From: Streptomyces sp. NBC_01750
GTDB taxonomy: Bacteria; Actinomycetota; Actinomycetes; Streptomycetales; Streptomycetaceae
NCBI RefSeq assembly: GCF_035918095.1
Contig: NZ_CP109137.1
Location: 2,296,001 to 2,360,000, forward strand
Direction of reading: 5' to 3'
Length of the DNA: 64,000 nt
The notes below the pieces were generated by a model. It made no database searches. It saw only the letters and a list, made by a program, of their open reading frames with translations, and was not told where the DNA came from. Positions 34,774 through 44,704 of this stretch are shown here, piece after piece. The number at the start of each line of letters is the position of its first letter. Within the stretch, counting starts at the first letter, position 1. The position numbers were made by a program, and so were the translations under genes.

Positions 34774-37047
34774 ATGGCCAGCAAGCCTCCCATTGGTGAC
34801 CCGGTCCAGGACGCGCCGCAGGTCGCGGCCCCGCATCAGGCGGCGGCCGGTCTTCCCGCCATCGGGCACACCCTGCGCATCGCCCAGCAGCAGATGGGGG
34901 TGCGCCGCACGGCGCAGACCCTGCTCAAGGTCAATCAGAAGGACGGCTTCGACTGTCCGGGCTGCGCCTGGCCCGAGGGCGACAAGCGGCACATGGCGGA
35001 ATTCTGCGAGAACGGCGCGAAGGCGGTCGCCGAGGAGGCGACGCTGCGCCGGGTCACGCCGGACTTCTTCGCCGCGCATCCCGTCACGGACCTCGCCTCG
35101 CGCAGCGGGTACTGGCTGGGGCAGCAGGGCCGTATCACGCAGCCGATGTACCTGCCGGAAGGCGCCGACCGCTACGAGGCGGTGACCTGGGAGCGAGCCT
35201 TCGCGATCATCGCGGAGGAGCTCACGGCGCTGGCATCGCCCGACGAGGCGCTCTTCTACACCTCGGGCCGCACCAGCAACGAAGCGGCGTTCCTGTTCCA
35301 GCTCTTCGCCCGCGAATTCGGCACCAACAATCTTCCCGACTGCTCGAACATGTGCCACGAGTCCTCCGGCTCGGCGCTCACCGAGACGATCGGCATCGGC
35401 AAGGGCAGCGTCTCGCTGGAGGACATCCACGAGGCGGACCTGATCATCGTCGCCGGGCAGAACCCCGGCACCAACCATCCCCGGATGCTCTCGGCCCTGG
35501 AGAAGGCCAAAGCGGCGGGTGCGAAGATCATTTCGGTGAATCCGCTGCCCGAGGCCGGCCTTGGACGGTTCAAGAATCCGCAGACCCCGCGGGGCATGGT
35601 CAAGGGCGTCGCGCTCAACGACCTCTTCCTGCAGATCCGCATCGGCGGCGACCAGGCACTCTTCCGGCTGCTGAACAAGCTGATACTCGAGACGGACGGG
35701 GCCGTCGACGAGGCGTTCGTACGCGAACACACCCATGGCTACGAGGAGTTCGTGGCCGCGGCCCGTGCCGCCGACTGGGACGAGACCCTCGTCGCGACCG
35801 GCCTCGAACGCGCCGTGATCGAGCAGACGCTCGAGATGGTCCTGGCGTCGAAGCGCACCATCGTCTGCTGGGCGATGGGTCTGACCCAGCACAAGCATGC
35901 CGTGCCGACCATCCGTGAGGTGGTCAACTTCCTTCTGCTGCGCGGCAACATCGGCCGCCCGGGCGCCGGCGTCTGCCCCGTGCGCGGGCACTCCAATGTC
36001 CAGGGCGATCGCACCATGGGCATCTTCGAGCGGCCTGCCCCGGCCTTCCTGGATGCCCTGGAGAAGGAGTTCGGCTTCGCTCCGCCGCGTCACCACGGCT
36101 TCGACGTCGTACGGTCCATTCAGGCGCTGCGCGACGGGGAGGCGAAGGTCTTCTTCGCCATGGGCGGCAATTTCGTCGGCGCGACGCCGGACACCGAAGT
36201 GACCGAGGCCGCGATGCGCAGGGCCCGCCTCACGGTGCATGTGTCGACGAAGCTGAACCGCTCGCACGCCGTCACCGGCACCAGGGCGCTGATCCTGCCC
36301 ACCCTCGGCCGTACCGACAAGGACGTACAGGCGGGGGGCAAACAGTTCGTGACCGTCGAGGACTCGATGGGCATGGTGCACGCCTCACGCGGCAATCTCA
36401 CTCCGGCGAGTCCCCATCTGCTGTCCGAGCCGGCCATCGTGGCCCGGATGGCGCGTGCCGTGCTCGGCCCCGGCTCGGTCACGCCCTGGGAGGACTTCGA
36501 GAAGGACTACGGCTCCATCCGCGACCGCATCGCGCGCGTGGTGCCCGGCTTCGAGGACTTCAACACCAGGATCGCCCGTCCCGACGGCTTCACGCTCCCC
36601 CACGCTCCGCGCGACGAACGCCGCTTCCCCACGGCCACCGGCAAGGCCAATTTCACCGCCGCACCCGTCGAGTTTCCCGAGCTGCCCGTCGGCCGGCTGC
36701 TGCTGCAGACGCTGCGCTCGCACGACCAGTACAACACCACGATCTACGGCCTGGACGACCGCTACCGCGGTATCAAGGGCGGTCGCCGGGTGGTCATGGT
36801 GAACCCCGAGGACGCTCGCGGGCTGGGCCTGGCGGACGGCTCGTACACCGATCTGGTCAGCGAGTGGAAGGACGGCGTGGAGCGGCGTGCCCCCGGTTTC
36901 CGGGTGGTGTACTACCCCACTGCCCGTGGCTGCGCGGCCGCGTACTACCCGGAAACCAATGTGCTGGTGCCGCTGGACTCCACGGCGGACACCAGCAACA
37001 CCCCGGCGAGCAAGTCCGTGGTGATCCGGTTCGAGCACGGGGAATGA
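34774..37047 (+). CDS. FdhF/YdeP family molybdopterin oxidoreductase
   Basis: A 757-residue protein of the FdhF/YdeP family (formate-dehydrogenase-alpha-like, no Fe-S-rich N-terminal ferredoxin domain). CPGCAWPEGDKRHMAEFCEN near residue 62 carries a CxxC and a distal Cys. NNLPDCSNMCHESSGSALTE, LIIVAGQNPGTNHPRMLSAL and GHSNVQGDRTMGIFERP are molybdopterin-binding segments. The C-terminal dinucleotide-binding domain includes LQTLRSHDQYNTTIYGLDDR and AAYYPETNVLVPLDS. The true electron donor is unknown for this family; roles in acid resistance or formate metabolism have been proposed. Confidence 0.93.
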   Translation: MASKPPIGDPVQDAPQVAAPHQAAAGLPAIGHTLRIAQQQMGVRRTAQTLLKVNQKDGFDCPGCAWPEGDKRHMAEFCENGAKAVAEEATLRRVTPDFFAAHPVTDLASRSGYWLGQQGRITQPMYLPEGADRYEAVTWERAFAIIAEELTALASPDEALFYTSGRTSNEAAFLFQLFAREFGTNNLPDCSNMCHESSGSALTETIGIGKGSVSLEDIHEADLIIVAGQNPGTNHPRMLSALEKAKAAGAKIISVNPLPEAGLGRFKNPQTPRGMVKGVALNDLFLQIRIGGDQALFRLLNKLILETDGAVDEAFVREHTHGYEEFVAAARAADWDETLVATGLERAVIEQTLEMVLASKRTIVCWAMGLTQHKHAVPTIREVVNFLLLRGNIGRPGAGVCPVRGHSNVQGDRTMGIFERPAPAFLDALEKEFGFAPPRHHGFDVVRSIQALRDGEAKVFFAMGGNFVGATPDTEVTEAAMRRARLTVHVSTKLNRSHAVTGTRALILPTLGRTDKDVQAGGKQFVTVEDSMGMVHASRGNLTPASPHLLSEPAIVARMARAVLGPGSVTPWEDFEKDYGSIRDRIARVVPGFEDFNTRIARPDGFTLPHAPRDERRFPTATGKANFTAAPVEFPELPVGRLLLQTLRSHDQYNTTIYGLDDRYRGIKGGRRVVMVNPEDARGLGLADGSYTDLVSEWKDGVERRAPGFRVVYYPTARGCAAAYYPETNVLVPLDSTADTSNTPASKSVVIRFEHGE

Positions 37048-37131
37048 GACCTCCCGTCTAAGCGTTCGCTCAGGCATCTGATAAGACGGTGCACACAGCA
37101 CGCAACGTACTGACGATCGGAGCCGGACCCC

Positions 37132-37608
37132 ATGGGCGAGCAGACCAATGTGAAATTCCCGCAAGAGGTCATCGACGAATACGCCGCGCTCGGGGTCGAT
37201 CTGCCCGCGCTCTTCTCCGCCGGACATCTGGGCCGGCGCATGGGCGTGCAGATCCTCGAGGCCTCGGCCGAGCGGGTCGTCGGCACGATGCCGGTCGAAG
37301 GCAACACCCAGCCCTACGGGCTCCTGCACGGCGGCGCGTCCGCCGTGCTGGCCGAGACCCTCGGCTCGGTCGGCTCGATGCTGCACGGCGGGACCTCCAA
37401 GATCGCCGTCGGCGTGGACCTGAACTGCACCCACCACCGCGGCGTCCGCTCCGGCCTGGTCACCGGAATCGCCACACCGGTGCACCGCGGCCGCTCCACC
37501 GCCACGTACGAGATCATCATCACCGACGAGCAGGAGAAGCGGCTCTGTACGGCCCGGCTCACCTGTCTGCTGCGCGACTCCGACGGGCCGGCCGGGTTCA
37601 GCGGCTGA
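37132..37608 (+). CDS. PaaI-type hotdog thioesterase
   Basis: A 158-residue acyl-CoA thioesterase of the hotdog fold. RRMGVQILEASAERVVGTMP, then NTQPYGLLHGGASAVLAETL with the conserved His-Gly-Gly and catalytic acidic residue, then HHRGVRSGLVTGIATPVHRG and STATYEIIITDEQEKRLCTA match the PaaI group closely. These enzymes hydrolyse aromatic or medium-chain acyl-CoAs. It lies 84 bases after the oxidoreductase gene on the same strand; a shared transcript is possible. Confidence 0.92.
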   Translation: MGEQTNVKFPQEVIDEYAALGVDLPALFSAGHLGRRMGVQILEASAERVVGTMPVEGNTQPYGLLHGGASAVLAETLGSVGSMLHGGTSKIAVGVDLNCTHHRGVRSGLVTGIATPVHRGRSTATYEIIITDEQEKRLCTARLTCLLRDSDGPAGFSG

Positions 37609-37658
37609 TCATCCGCAGGCTTGTTGTGCCACGGATCGTGACGGCCTAGCTTGCCCCC

Positions 37659-38081
37659 ATGGGGACCAAGCCGCACATCTCGGTCGGGTACGCCACCTAC
37701 GCGCTTCTGGTCACGCTTGCCGTGGCGGGCTGCACGGAATCCTCCTCGTCCGGGCAGCCCACCACGCCAACACCCGTACCGCAGAAGTCCTCGCCTGCCG
37801 ATATATGCACAAGTCTCGTCTCCTACTGGGCGAAAGAGACACTCAAGGGCAGCAAGTGGTCGGGAATCGACTGGGAGCAGAAGGGGCTGTCCAACGAGCA
37901 GTACGCCATCCACGAGGAGATCGTCGCCGCGGCCCGCGCCGAGGAAAAGCGCCAAGGCCGGGACGCGGCCCTCGCCTTGATCGACGTCCGGGCCCGGCAG
38001 AAGTGCGCCGCCCGGAACGGCGCGACCGGCAGCTCGGAGAACTGGCGTCCGCCGAAATCAGCGGCACCTTCGGACCGGTAG
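37659..38081 (+). CDS. putative lipoprotein of unknown function
   Basis: A 140-residue protein with a lipoprotein signal peptide: YATYALLVTLAVAGCTESSS gives a lipobox (LAVAGC) with Cys near residue 24. A Ser/Thr/Pro linker follows, then ADICTSLVSYWAKETLKGSK and a charged helix EEIVAAARAEEKRQGRDAAL ending with a second Cys. I do not recognise a named family. It follows the thioesterase gene by 50 bases. Confidence 0.75.
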   Translation: MGTKPHISVGYATYALLVTLAVAGCTESSSSGQPTTPTPVPQKSSPADICTSLVSYWAKETLKGSKWSGIDWEQKGLSNEQYAIHEEIVAAARAEEKRQGRDAALALIDVRARQKCAARNGATGSSENWRPPKSAAPSDR

Positions 38082-38953
38082 AACTGTCCACCGGCGGTCC
38101 GCACACCGAGCCGCCCGAGATCGTCTGCAACGCCAACACCGATTACCGGACGGCTCGTTGGCCTCACCACGCGCTCGCTGCAGCCGCGGCCACTGCTCCG
38201 GCCCCCACCGCGGCCCAGCTCGCCCCGCACCGGCCCGAACCTCCACCCCGATCCGGGCTCGTCACGCGTATGCGCGCATCACGCACGAAGGGCCGATCGG
38301 CCAACCGGACGTCCGCGCACGTGTCTTCCACACCGCACCTTCGACGCGCCGTCGCCCGCGAATCACCGATCACCGATCATCGATCACCGGTCACCGGTGA
38401 CGACGCCCGCCGACCGGCGCCATGATGCGGACCAGCGTCCGGCCGGCCCCCCGCCTTTCGCATACGCCCTGGTACGACCCACACCGTCACCGTTCAAGCC
38501 ACTGGCGCGAAGCTGCGCGGGGATCCCCGCGAGGTGGTGCCGCTCTTCCTTGACGTAACGCTACGTAACAACGGCGTAAACGAGAATCCGGGCTTCGTTG
38601 CCAACCGGGCCTGCGCCGCCGATCTTGCCGGGGCTCTCCGCGCCCCCTGTCCGCCACCGGCCTCAAGATCAACTCAATCCCCATAGCGGAACTGCACGTT
38701 CTCACCATGTGGTCGAAACTCCGGGGCGCCGAAAGCCCGATCTGTCCACAGTCCCCCCACGGAGCCTTGGCCTTGGCATAACAAGAACGTCACATCCTGA
38801 CTCCCTGCCTCCCTGACCCCGTCGGCTGCCCTTAGAGTCACGGCCAGTCACCGCGCCGCCGGGCGCATCACAGCACGGCCGTGTACCCCCCAGTACGGCC
38901 CGGCGACCAAACGGCACCTCAGGAGAGGTGCCGCGCCAGGGAAAGGATTTATC
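38082..38953. other. 872-base intergenic region upstream of the liv operon
   Basis: No convincing gene was found on either strand; the open frames here lack family-like sequence and ribosome sites. The region contains short ATCACCG repeats at about 38362-38396 and two close copies of acgtaac around 38552-38568. The liv promoter is expected toward the 3' end, but no clear -35/-10 pair could be assigned. The sequence just after the lipoprotein gene has a Cys-containing reading frame that could be a frameshifted tail; evidence is weak. Confidence 0.5.
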
Positions 38954-40183
38954 GTGCGAAAGCGTTCCTTGCTCATCCTCACCACCGTGGTCACCACGGG
39001 AGCACTCACACTCTCCGCCTGCGGCTCGCGCGACGACAGCAAGGGGACCGACAGCGGCAACAAGACCACTGTGGTCATCGGCGTCGACGCACCGCTGACC
39101 GGCTCGCTGTCCGCACTGGGCCAGGGGATCAAGAACTCCGTGGACCTCGCCGCCAAGACCGCGAACAAGAACAACGAAGTCCCCGGCATTGAATTCAAGG
39201 TCGAATCCTACGACGACCAGGCAATTCCTGCCTCCGGTCAGGCCAACGCCACCAAGCTCGTAGGCAACAAGGACGTTCTGGGTGTAGTCGGCCCGCTGAA
39301 CTCCGGCGTCTCGCAGTCCATGCAGGGCGTCTTCAACACGGCGAACCTCACGCAGGTCTCTCCGGCCAACACCAACCCGTCGCTGACCCAGGGCGACAAG
39401 TGGGGCTCGGGCGAGAAGAAGCGCACGTTCAAGACGTACTTCCGCACCGCCACCACGGACGTCGTCCAGGGCAAGTTCGCCGCCCAATACCTGTACAACG
39501 ACGCCAAGAAGAAGAAGGTCTACGTCGTCGACGACAAGCAGACCTACGGCGCCGGCCTCGCCGCGATCTTCTCCGACGAGTTCAAGCGTCTCGGCGGCAC
39601 CATCGCCGGCACCGACCACGTCACGGTGAAGGAGACCGACTTCTCCAGCACCGCCGACAAGGTCAAGTCCTCCGGAGCGGACTCGGTCTACTTCGGTGGC
39701 CAGTACCCCGAGGGCGGTCTCCTCTCCGACCAGGTCAAGAAGGCCGGAGCGAAGATCCCCACCATGGGTGGCGACGGTATCTACGACCCCGCCTTCATCA
39801 AGGCCTCCGGTGTGGCGAACGACGGCGACCTCGCGACGTCCGTCGGCTACCCGGTCGAGAAGCTCCCGACCGCCAAGAAGTTCATCGATGACTACAAGGC
39901 GGGCGGCTACAAGGACCCGTACGCGGCGTACGGCGGCTACTCGTACGACGCCGCCTGGGCCGTCATCCAGGCCGTCAAGGCTGTCGTCGCCGCCAACGAC
40001 GGCAAGGTGCCGGCCGACGCCCGCGCCAAGGTCACCGAGGCCATGTCCAAGGTCTCCTTCGACGGTGTGACCGGCAAGGTCGCCTTCGACGAGTTCGGTG
40101 ACACCACGAACAAGCAGCTCACCGTCTACTCCGTCAAGGGCAACAACTGGGCGGACGTCAAGAGCGCCACGTTCAAGGACTGA
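38954..40183 (+). CDS. livK: branched-chain amino acid ABC transporter substrate-binding lipoprotein
   Basis: A 409-residue periplasmic-binding-fold lipoprotein. The signal peptide MRKRSLLILTTVVTTGALTL ends in lipobox LSAC (Cys near residue 23). The mature protein is a type I binding protein (Peripla_BP_6): VVIGVDAPLTGSLSALGQGI, VLGVVGPLNSGVSQSMQGVF, TYFRTATTDVVQGKFAAQYL, KKKVYVVDDKQTYGAGLAAI and SVYFGGQYPEGGLLSDQVKK. It captures Leu/Ile/Val for the LivHMGF permease. It starts at GTG with GGAAAGG upstream and is the first gene of a five-gene operon. Confidence 0.95.
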   Translation: MRKRSLLILTTVVTTGALTLSACGSRDDSKGTDSGNKTTVVIGVDAPLTGSLSALGQGIKNSVDLAAKTANKNNEVPGIEFKVESYDDQAIPASGQANATKLVGNKDVLGVVGPLNSGVSQSMQGVFNTANLTQVSPANTNPSLTQGDKWGSGEKKRTFKTYFRTATTDVVQGKFAAQYLYNDAKKKKVYVVDDKQTYGAGLAAIFSDEFKRLGGTIAGTDHVTVKETDFSSTADKVKSSGADSVYFGGQYPEGGLLSDQVKKAGAKIPTMGGDGIYDPAFIKASGVANDGDLATSVGYPVEKLPTAKKFIDDYKAGGYKDPYAAYGGYSYDAAWAVIQAVKAVVAANDGKVPADARAKVTEAMSKVSFDGVTGKVAFDEFGDTTNKQLTVYSVKGNNWADVKSATFKD

Positions 40184-40215
40184 TCCACCGCATTGCCCCG
40201 CACCAAATGAACCAG

Positions 40216-40250
40216 ACCGCGCGAGGGCGCAACAAGCGCCCTCGCGCGGT
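40216..40250 (+). terminator. strong hairpin between livK and livH
   Basis: A perfect 15-bp stem (accgcgcgagggcgc at 40216-40230 with gcgccctcgcgcggt at 40236-40250) and a 5-nt AACAA loop, 33 bases after the livK stop. It has no T-tract. In binding-protein operons such hairpins cause partial termination or protect the upstream mRNA, giving more binding protein than permease; that role is inferred. Confidence 0.75.
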
Positions 40251-40283
40251 GTCATATCCGACACGCTCATCGGAGGCCCTGCG

Positions 40284-41216
40284 GTGAACGAACTGCCGCA
40301 ACAGCTGGCCAACGGCCTTGCCCTCGGTGCCCTTTATGGCCTCATCGCCATCGGGTACACCATGGTCTACGGCATCGTCCAGCTCATCAACTTCGCCCAC
40401 GGCGAGATCTTCATGATCGGGGGCTTCGGCGCCCTCACCACCTACATCTGGCTCCCCAGCGGAACCTCACTTCTGGTGGCGATACCCCTCATGATCATCG
40501 GCGGCGCAATCGCCTCCGTCGCCGTCGCCACCGCCGCGGAACGCTTCGCCTACCGGCCGCTGCGCAGTGCGCCACGGCTGGCCCCGCTGATCACCGCGAT
40601 CGGCCTTTCCATCGCCCTGCAGCAACTCGTCTGGGGTTTCTACCCGGACGCCAAGAAGGCCAGGAGCTTCCCGGAGTTCACGGGTGAGTCCTTCAAGATC
40701 CTGGACAACCTGTCGATCCAGCGCGCCGACGCCTTCGTCCTCGTCCTCGCCCCGCTGTGCATGCTCGGCCTCGGCATCTTCGTCTCGAAGAGCCGCAGCG
40801 GCCGGGCCATGCAGGCCACCGCGCAGGACCCGGACACCGCGAAGCTGATGGGCATCAACACCGACCGCATCATCGTGATGGCCTTCGCCATCGGCGCCGC
40901 GTTCGCCGCGGTCGCCGCGGTCGCCTACGGCCTGGACAAGGGCCAGATCAACTTCGAGATGGGCTTCATCCTCGGACTGAAGGCGTTCACCGCCGCAGTC
41001 CTCGGAGGCATCGGCAACATCTACGGCGCCATGGTCGGCGGCATCGTCCTGGGCCTCGCCGAATCGCTGTCGATCGCCTACATCGAGCACATCCCCGGCA
41101 TGCAGCAGCTCGGCGGCGGCGCCTGGTCCAACGTCTGGGCTTTCGTACTTCTCATCGTCGTGCTTCTCGTCAGGCCACAGGGTCTGCTCGGTGAGCGCGT
41201 CGCGGATCGGGCGTGA
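40284..41216 (+). CDS. livH: branched-chain amino acid ABC transporter permease LivH
   Basis: A 310-residue inner-membrane permease with about eight hydrophobic helices. The N-terminus NELPQQLANGLALGALYGLI, then GYTMVYGIVQLINFAHGEIF and GRAMQATAQDPDTAKLMGIN (the coupling segment) are LivH hallmarks. FILGLKAFTAAVLGGIGNIY and PQGLLGERV close the protein. The GTG at 40284 follows CGGAGG and starts the conserved region, so the longer in-frame extension through the hairpin is rejected. The stop overlaps a GTG start for livM. Confidence 0.95.
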   Translation: MNELPQQLANGLALGALYGLIAIGYTMVYGIVQLINFAHGEIFMIGGFGALTTYIWLPSGTSLLVAIPLMIIGGAIASVAVATAAERFAYRPLRSAPRLAPLITAIGLSIALQQLVWGFYPDAKKARSFPEFTGESFKILDNLSIQRADAFVLVLAPLCMLGLGIFVSKSRSGRAMQATAQDPDTAKLMGINTDRIIVMAFAIGAAFAAVAAVAYGLDKGQINFEMGFILGLKAFTAAVLGGIGNIYGAMVGGIVLGLAESLSIAYIEHIPGMQQLGGGAWSNVWAFVLLIVVLLVRPQGLLGERVADRA

Positions 41217-41221
41217 GAACC

Positions 41222-43051
41222 ATGACCACCGACACCACCACTGAGACGACCCCGGTCATCCCGCTGTCGCCGGCCGTCGCACGTGCGGTCACCACAGCGG
41301 GCGCGGTACTGACCATCGCCTCCACCTTCCTCGCATGGACATGGACCGCCGACTTCCCCGGCAACCTCACAGTCACCGGGTACCCGGGCGGACTCCAAGT
41401 CCTCACGCTGGTTGCCGGGATCGTCACGCTCCTGTTCACCGTCGCGGGCTATGGAGTCCGCGGTCTCGGCTGGCTCAACCCCGCGGGGAGCAACAACCCC
41501 ACAGCTGTACTGGCCTTCGGCTCCCTGGCCACGACTTGGTTCGCCATCATCGCGATCGCGGTCGAACTGGGCGGCCTGGCCAACCTGGAGCCTGGCGGCT
41601 ACGTCGCCGCAGCCGGAAGCCTGATCGCCGTCATCGGTGCGCTTGGGCTGCCGCTCGACCGGCGTACCAAGGCCGATCTGCCGAAGTGGAACTGGTTCCT
41701 CGCGGTCGTCCTCGGCCTCGTGTTCTACGCGCTCTACCGGTACGTCCGGCTCGGCCGCATCGACCGCACCGTGCCAACCGCACGGAAGCTCCCCTCCTGG
41801 GCCGAGATCCTGATCATCGTCGGCTCCTTCGGCGTCGGCATGTACGTGGTCACCTACGGCATCGACACCGAGTACGCCGAGCTGTTCACCGGCTACCTCA
41901 TCGCCGTCGGCTTCGCCGTCGCCGCGCTCTTCAAGGCTGGCCTCGTCGGGCGGCTCTCAGGGCTCACCGCCAAGTACCGCCAGGTGACGCTCATCGCCGC
42001 ATTCGTCTCGGCCGCGGCGTTCCCGTTCACGCAGAACACCGACACGTACACACTCATCGCGGTCAACATCCTCATCTTCGCGACCGTCGCCCTGGGCCTG
42101 AACATCGTCGTCGGTCTCGCGGGTCTCCTCGACCTCGGATACGTCGCGTTCCTCGGCGTCGGCGCGTACACCGCCGCACTCGTCTCCGGGACCACGGCGT
42201 CCGCGTTCGACGTGCAGTTCCCCTTCTGGGCCGCCGTCCTCACCGGCGCCGCCGTCTCGCTGATCTTCGGAGTCGTCATCGGCGCTCCGACCCTGCGACT
42301 GCGCGGCGACTACCTCGCCATCGTCACCCTCGGCTTCGGTGAGATCTTCCGTATCACCGTGGGCAACCTCGACGGCGTATCGGGACCGCAGATCACCAAC
42401 GGTCCCAACGGCATCCCGAACATCCCGGACCTGGTGTTCTTCGGGTTCAACTTCGGCGAGCCCCACACGGTCCTGGGCGTCGAGCTCGGCAGCTACGCCA
42501 ACTACTATCTGCTGATGCTGCTCGCGATGATCCTGGTCATCCTGGTCTTCAGCCGGGCGGGCAGCTCCCGTATCGGCCGGGCCTGGGTCGCCATCCGCGA
42601 GGACGAGACCGCGGCAACCGCCATGGGCATCAACGGCTTCCGGGTCAAGCTCATCGCGTTCGCCCTCGGCGCCACTCTGGCCGGCCTCGCCGGCACCGTG
42701 CAGGCTCACGTCCAGCACACCGTGGTCCCCGAGATGTACCAGTTCGCCGGTCCGGTCCCGCCCAACTCCGCCTTCCTGCTGGCGGCCGTCATCCTCGGCG
42801 GCATGGGCACCATCAGCGGACCTCTCATCGGCGCCACGCTGCTCTACATGATCCCGGCGAAGCTGCAGTTCCTCCAGGACTACCAGCTCCTCGGCTTCGG
42901 TATCGCGCTGATCCTGCTGATGCGCTTCCGTCCGGAAGGCCTCATCGCCAACCGCCGCGCCCAGCTCGAATTCCACGAGACCGACCAACTCGACGTACCC
43001 GACAAGGGCCTTCCGGACTCCGGCGTCGGCATCGCCAAGGCGGGGGCGTGA
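41222..43051 (+). CDS. livM: branched-chain amino acid ABC transporter permease LivM, long form
   Basis: A 609-residue permease. The C-terminal 340 residues form the usual LivM: NILIFATVALGLNIVVGLAG, LLDLGYVAFLGVGAYTAALV, PTLRLRGDYLAIVTLGFGEI, IGRAWVAIREDETAATAMGI and ILGGMGTISGPLIGATLLYM. About 230 extra N-terminal residues add five or so membrane helices without a recognised domain, making this nearly twice the length of E. coli LivM. Long LivM forms are known in actinobacteria. An in-frame GTG at 41213 overlaps the livH stop and is an alternative start. Confidence 0.93.
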   Translation: MTTDTTTETTPVIPLSPAVARAVTTAGAVLTIASTFLAWTWTADFPGNLTVTGYPGGLQVLTLVAGIVTLLFTVAGYGVRGLGWLNPAGSNNPTAVLAFGSLATTWFAIIAIAVELGGLANLEPGGYVAAAGSLIAVIGALGLPLDRRTKADLPKWNWFLAVVLGLVFYALYRYVRLGRIDRTVPTARKLPSWAEILIIVGSFGVGMYVVTYGIDTEYAELFTGYLIAVGFAVAALFKAGLVGRLSGLTAKYRQVTLIAAFVSAAAFPFTQNTDTYTLIAVNILIFATVALGLNIVVGLAGLLDLGYVAFLGVGAYTAALVSGTTASAFDVQFPFWAAVLTGAAVSLIFGVVIGAPTLRLRGDYLAIVTLGFGEIFRITVGNLDGVSGPQITNGPNGIPNIPDLVFFGFNFGEPHTVLGVELGSYANYYLLMLLAMILVILVFSRAGSSRIGRAWVAIREDETAATAMGINGFRVKLIAFALGATLAGLAGTVQAHVQHTVVPEMYQFAGPVPPNSAFLLAAVILGGMGTISGPLIGATLLYMIPAKLQFLQDYQLLGFGIALILLMRFRPEGLIANRRAQLEFHETDQLDVPDKGLPDSGVGIAKAGA

Positions 43052-43925
43052 AGGACATGACGACCACCACCACGAACACCACGACCGACACCGTGCTGGA
43101 CGCCAGCGGAGTCACCATGCGCTTCGGCGGCCTCACCGCCGTACGCTCGGTCGACCTCACGGTCCGGGCCGGCGAGATCGTCGGCCTCATCGGTCCCAAC
43201 GGCGCGGGCAAGACCACCTTCTTCAACTGCCTCACCGGTCTGTACATCCCCACCGAGGGCAAGGTCACCTACAAGGGCACCGTCCTGCCGCCCAAGCCCC
43301 ACCTCGTCACCAAGGCAGGCGTCGCCCGGACCTTCCAGAACATCCGGCTCTTCGCCAACATGACGGTCCTGGAGAACGTCCTCGTCGGACGCCACACCCG
43401 GACCAAGGAAGGTCTCTGGTCCGCCCTGCTGCGCGGCCCCGGCTTCAAGAAGGCCGAAGCCGCCTCGCACGAGCGGGCAATGGAGCTGCTGGAGTTCATC
43501 GGCCTGGCGCACAAGGCCGATCACCTCGCCCGCAACCTCCCCTACGGCGAGCAGCGCAAGCTCGAAATCGCACGCGCCCTGGCCAGCGAGCCCGGCCTGC
43601 TGCTCCTCGACGAGCCCACCGCCGGAATGAACCCGCAGGAGACCCGGGTCACCGAAGAACTCATCTTCGCCATCCGGGACCAGGGCATCGCCGTTCTCGT
43701 CATCGAGCACGACATGCGCTTCATCTTCAATCTGTGCGACCGCGTCGCCTGCCTGGTCCAGGGCGAGAAGCTGGTCGAGGGCACGCCCTCGGTCGTCCAG
43801 GGCGACGAGCGGGTCATCGCCGCCTACCTCGGCACGCCCTTCGAGGGCGATCCGGGCGCGGCGGAGGCGGCCGAGGTAGAGGCCGCCGAGGCACAGAGCA
43901 CCACCAGCACGGAAGGGGAAACCCA

Positions 43926-43929
<4 letters not shown>
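43048..43929 (+). CDS. livG: branched-chain amino acid ABC transporter ATPase LivG
   Basis: A 293-residue ATPase. Walker A is VGLIGPNGAGKTTFFNCLTG, the signature loop is NLPYGEQRKLEIARALASEP, and Walker B is LLLLDEPTAGMNPQETR followed by VLVIEHDMRFIFNLCDRVAC. KAGVARTFQNIRLFANMTVL is typical of LivG. The C-terminal 30 residues are Ala/Glu-rich and not conserved. The GTG overlaps the livM stop (GTGA); an ATG nine bases later is an alternative. Confidence 0.95.
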
Positions 43930-44642
<713 letters not shown>

Positions 44643-44651
44643 GCCGTACGC

Positions 44652-44703
44652 GCATACGGAGAGGCCCGCACCCCGAGCTCGGGGTGCGGGCCTCTCCGTA
44701 TGC
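44652..44703. terminator. 52-bp perfect palindrome, bidirectional terminator
   Basis: A 26-bp perfect inverted repeat with no spacer (44652-44677 and 44678-44703; centre gagctc). It sits nine bases after the livF stop and overlaps the region just past the stop of the convergent response-regulator gene (ends at 44705). It can act for both transcripts. The A/T-containing outer ends (gcatac/gtatgc) are weak tracts. Confidence 0.85.
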
Positions 44704-44704
44704 C

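Noticed and set aside
31978..36381. A 1467-residue minus-strand open frame extending upstream of polA
   Set aside because: The polA start lies at 34686; the extension is antisense to the well-supported FdhF/YdeP gene and shows no protein-family sequence. High GC creates such long antisense frames.
37805..38425. A 206-residue plus-strand frame overlapping the lipoprotein gene
   Set aside because: Arg/Pro-rich and lacking family similarity; the lipoprotein frame has the signal peptide and lipobox.
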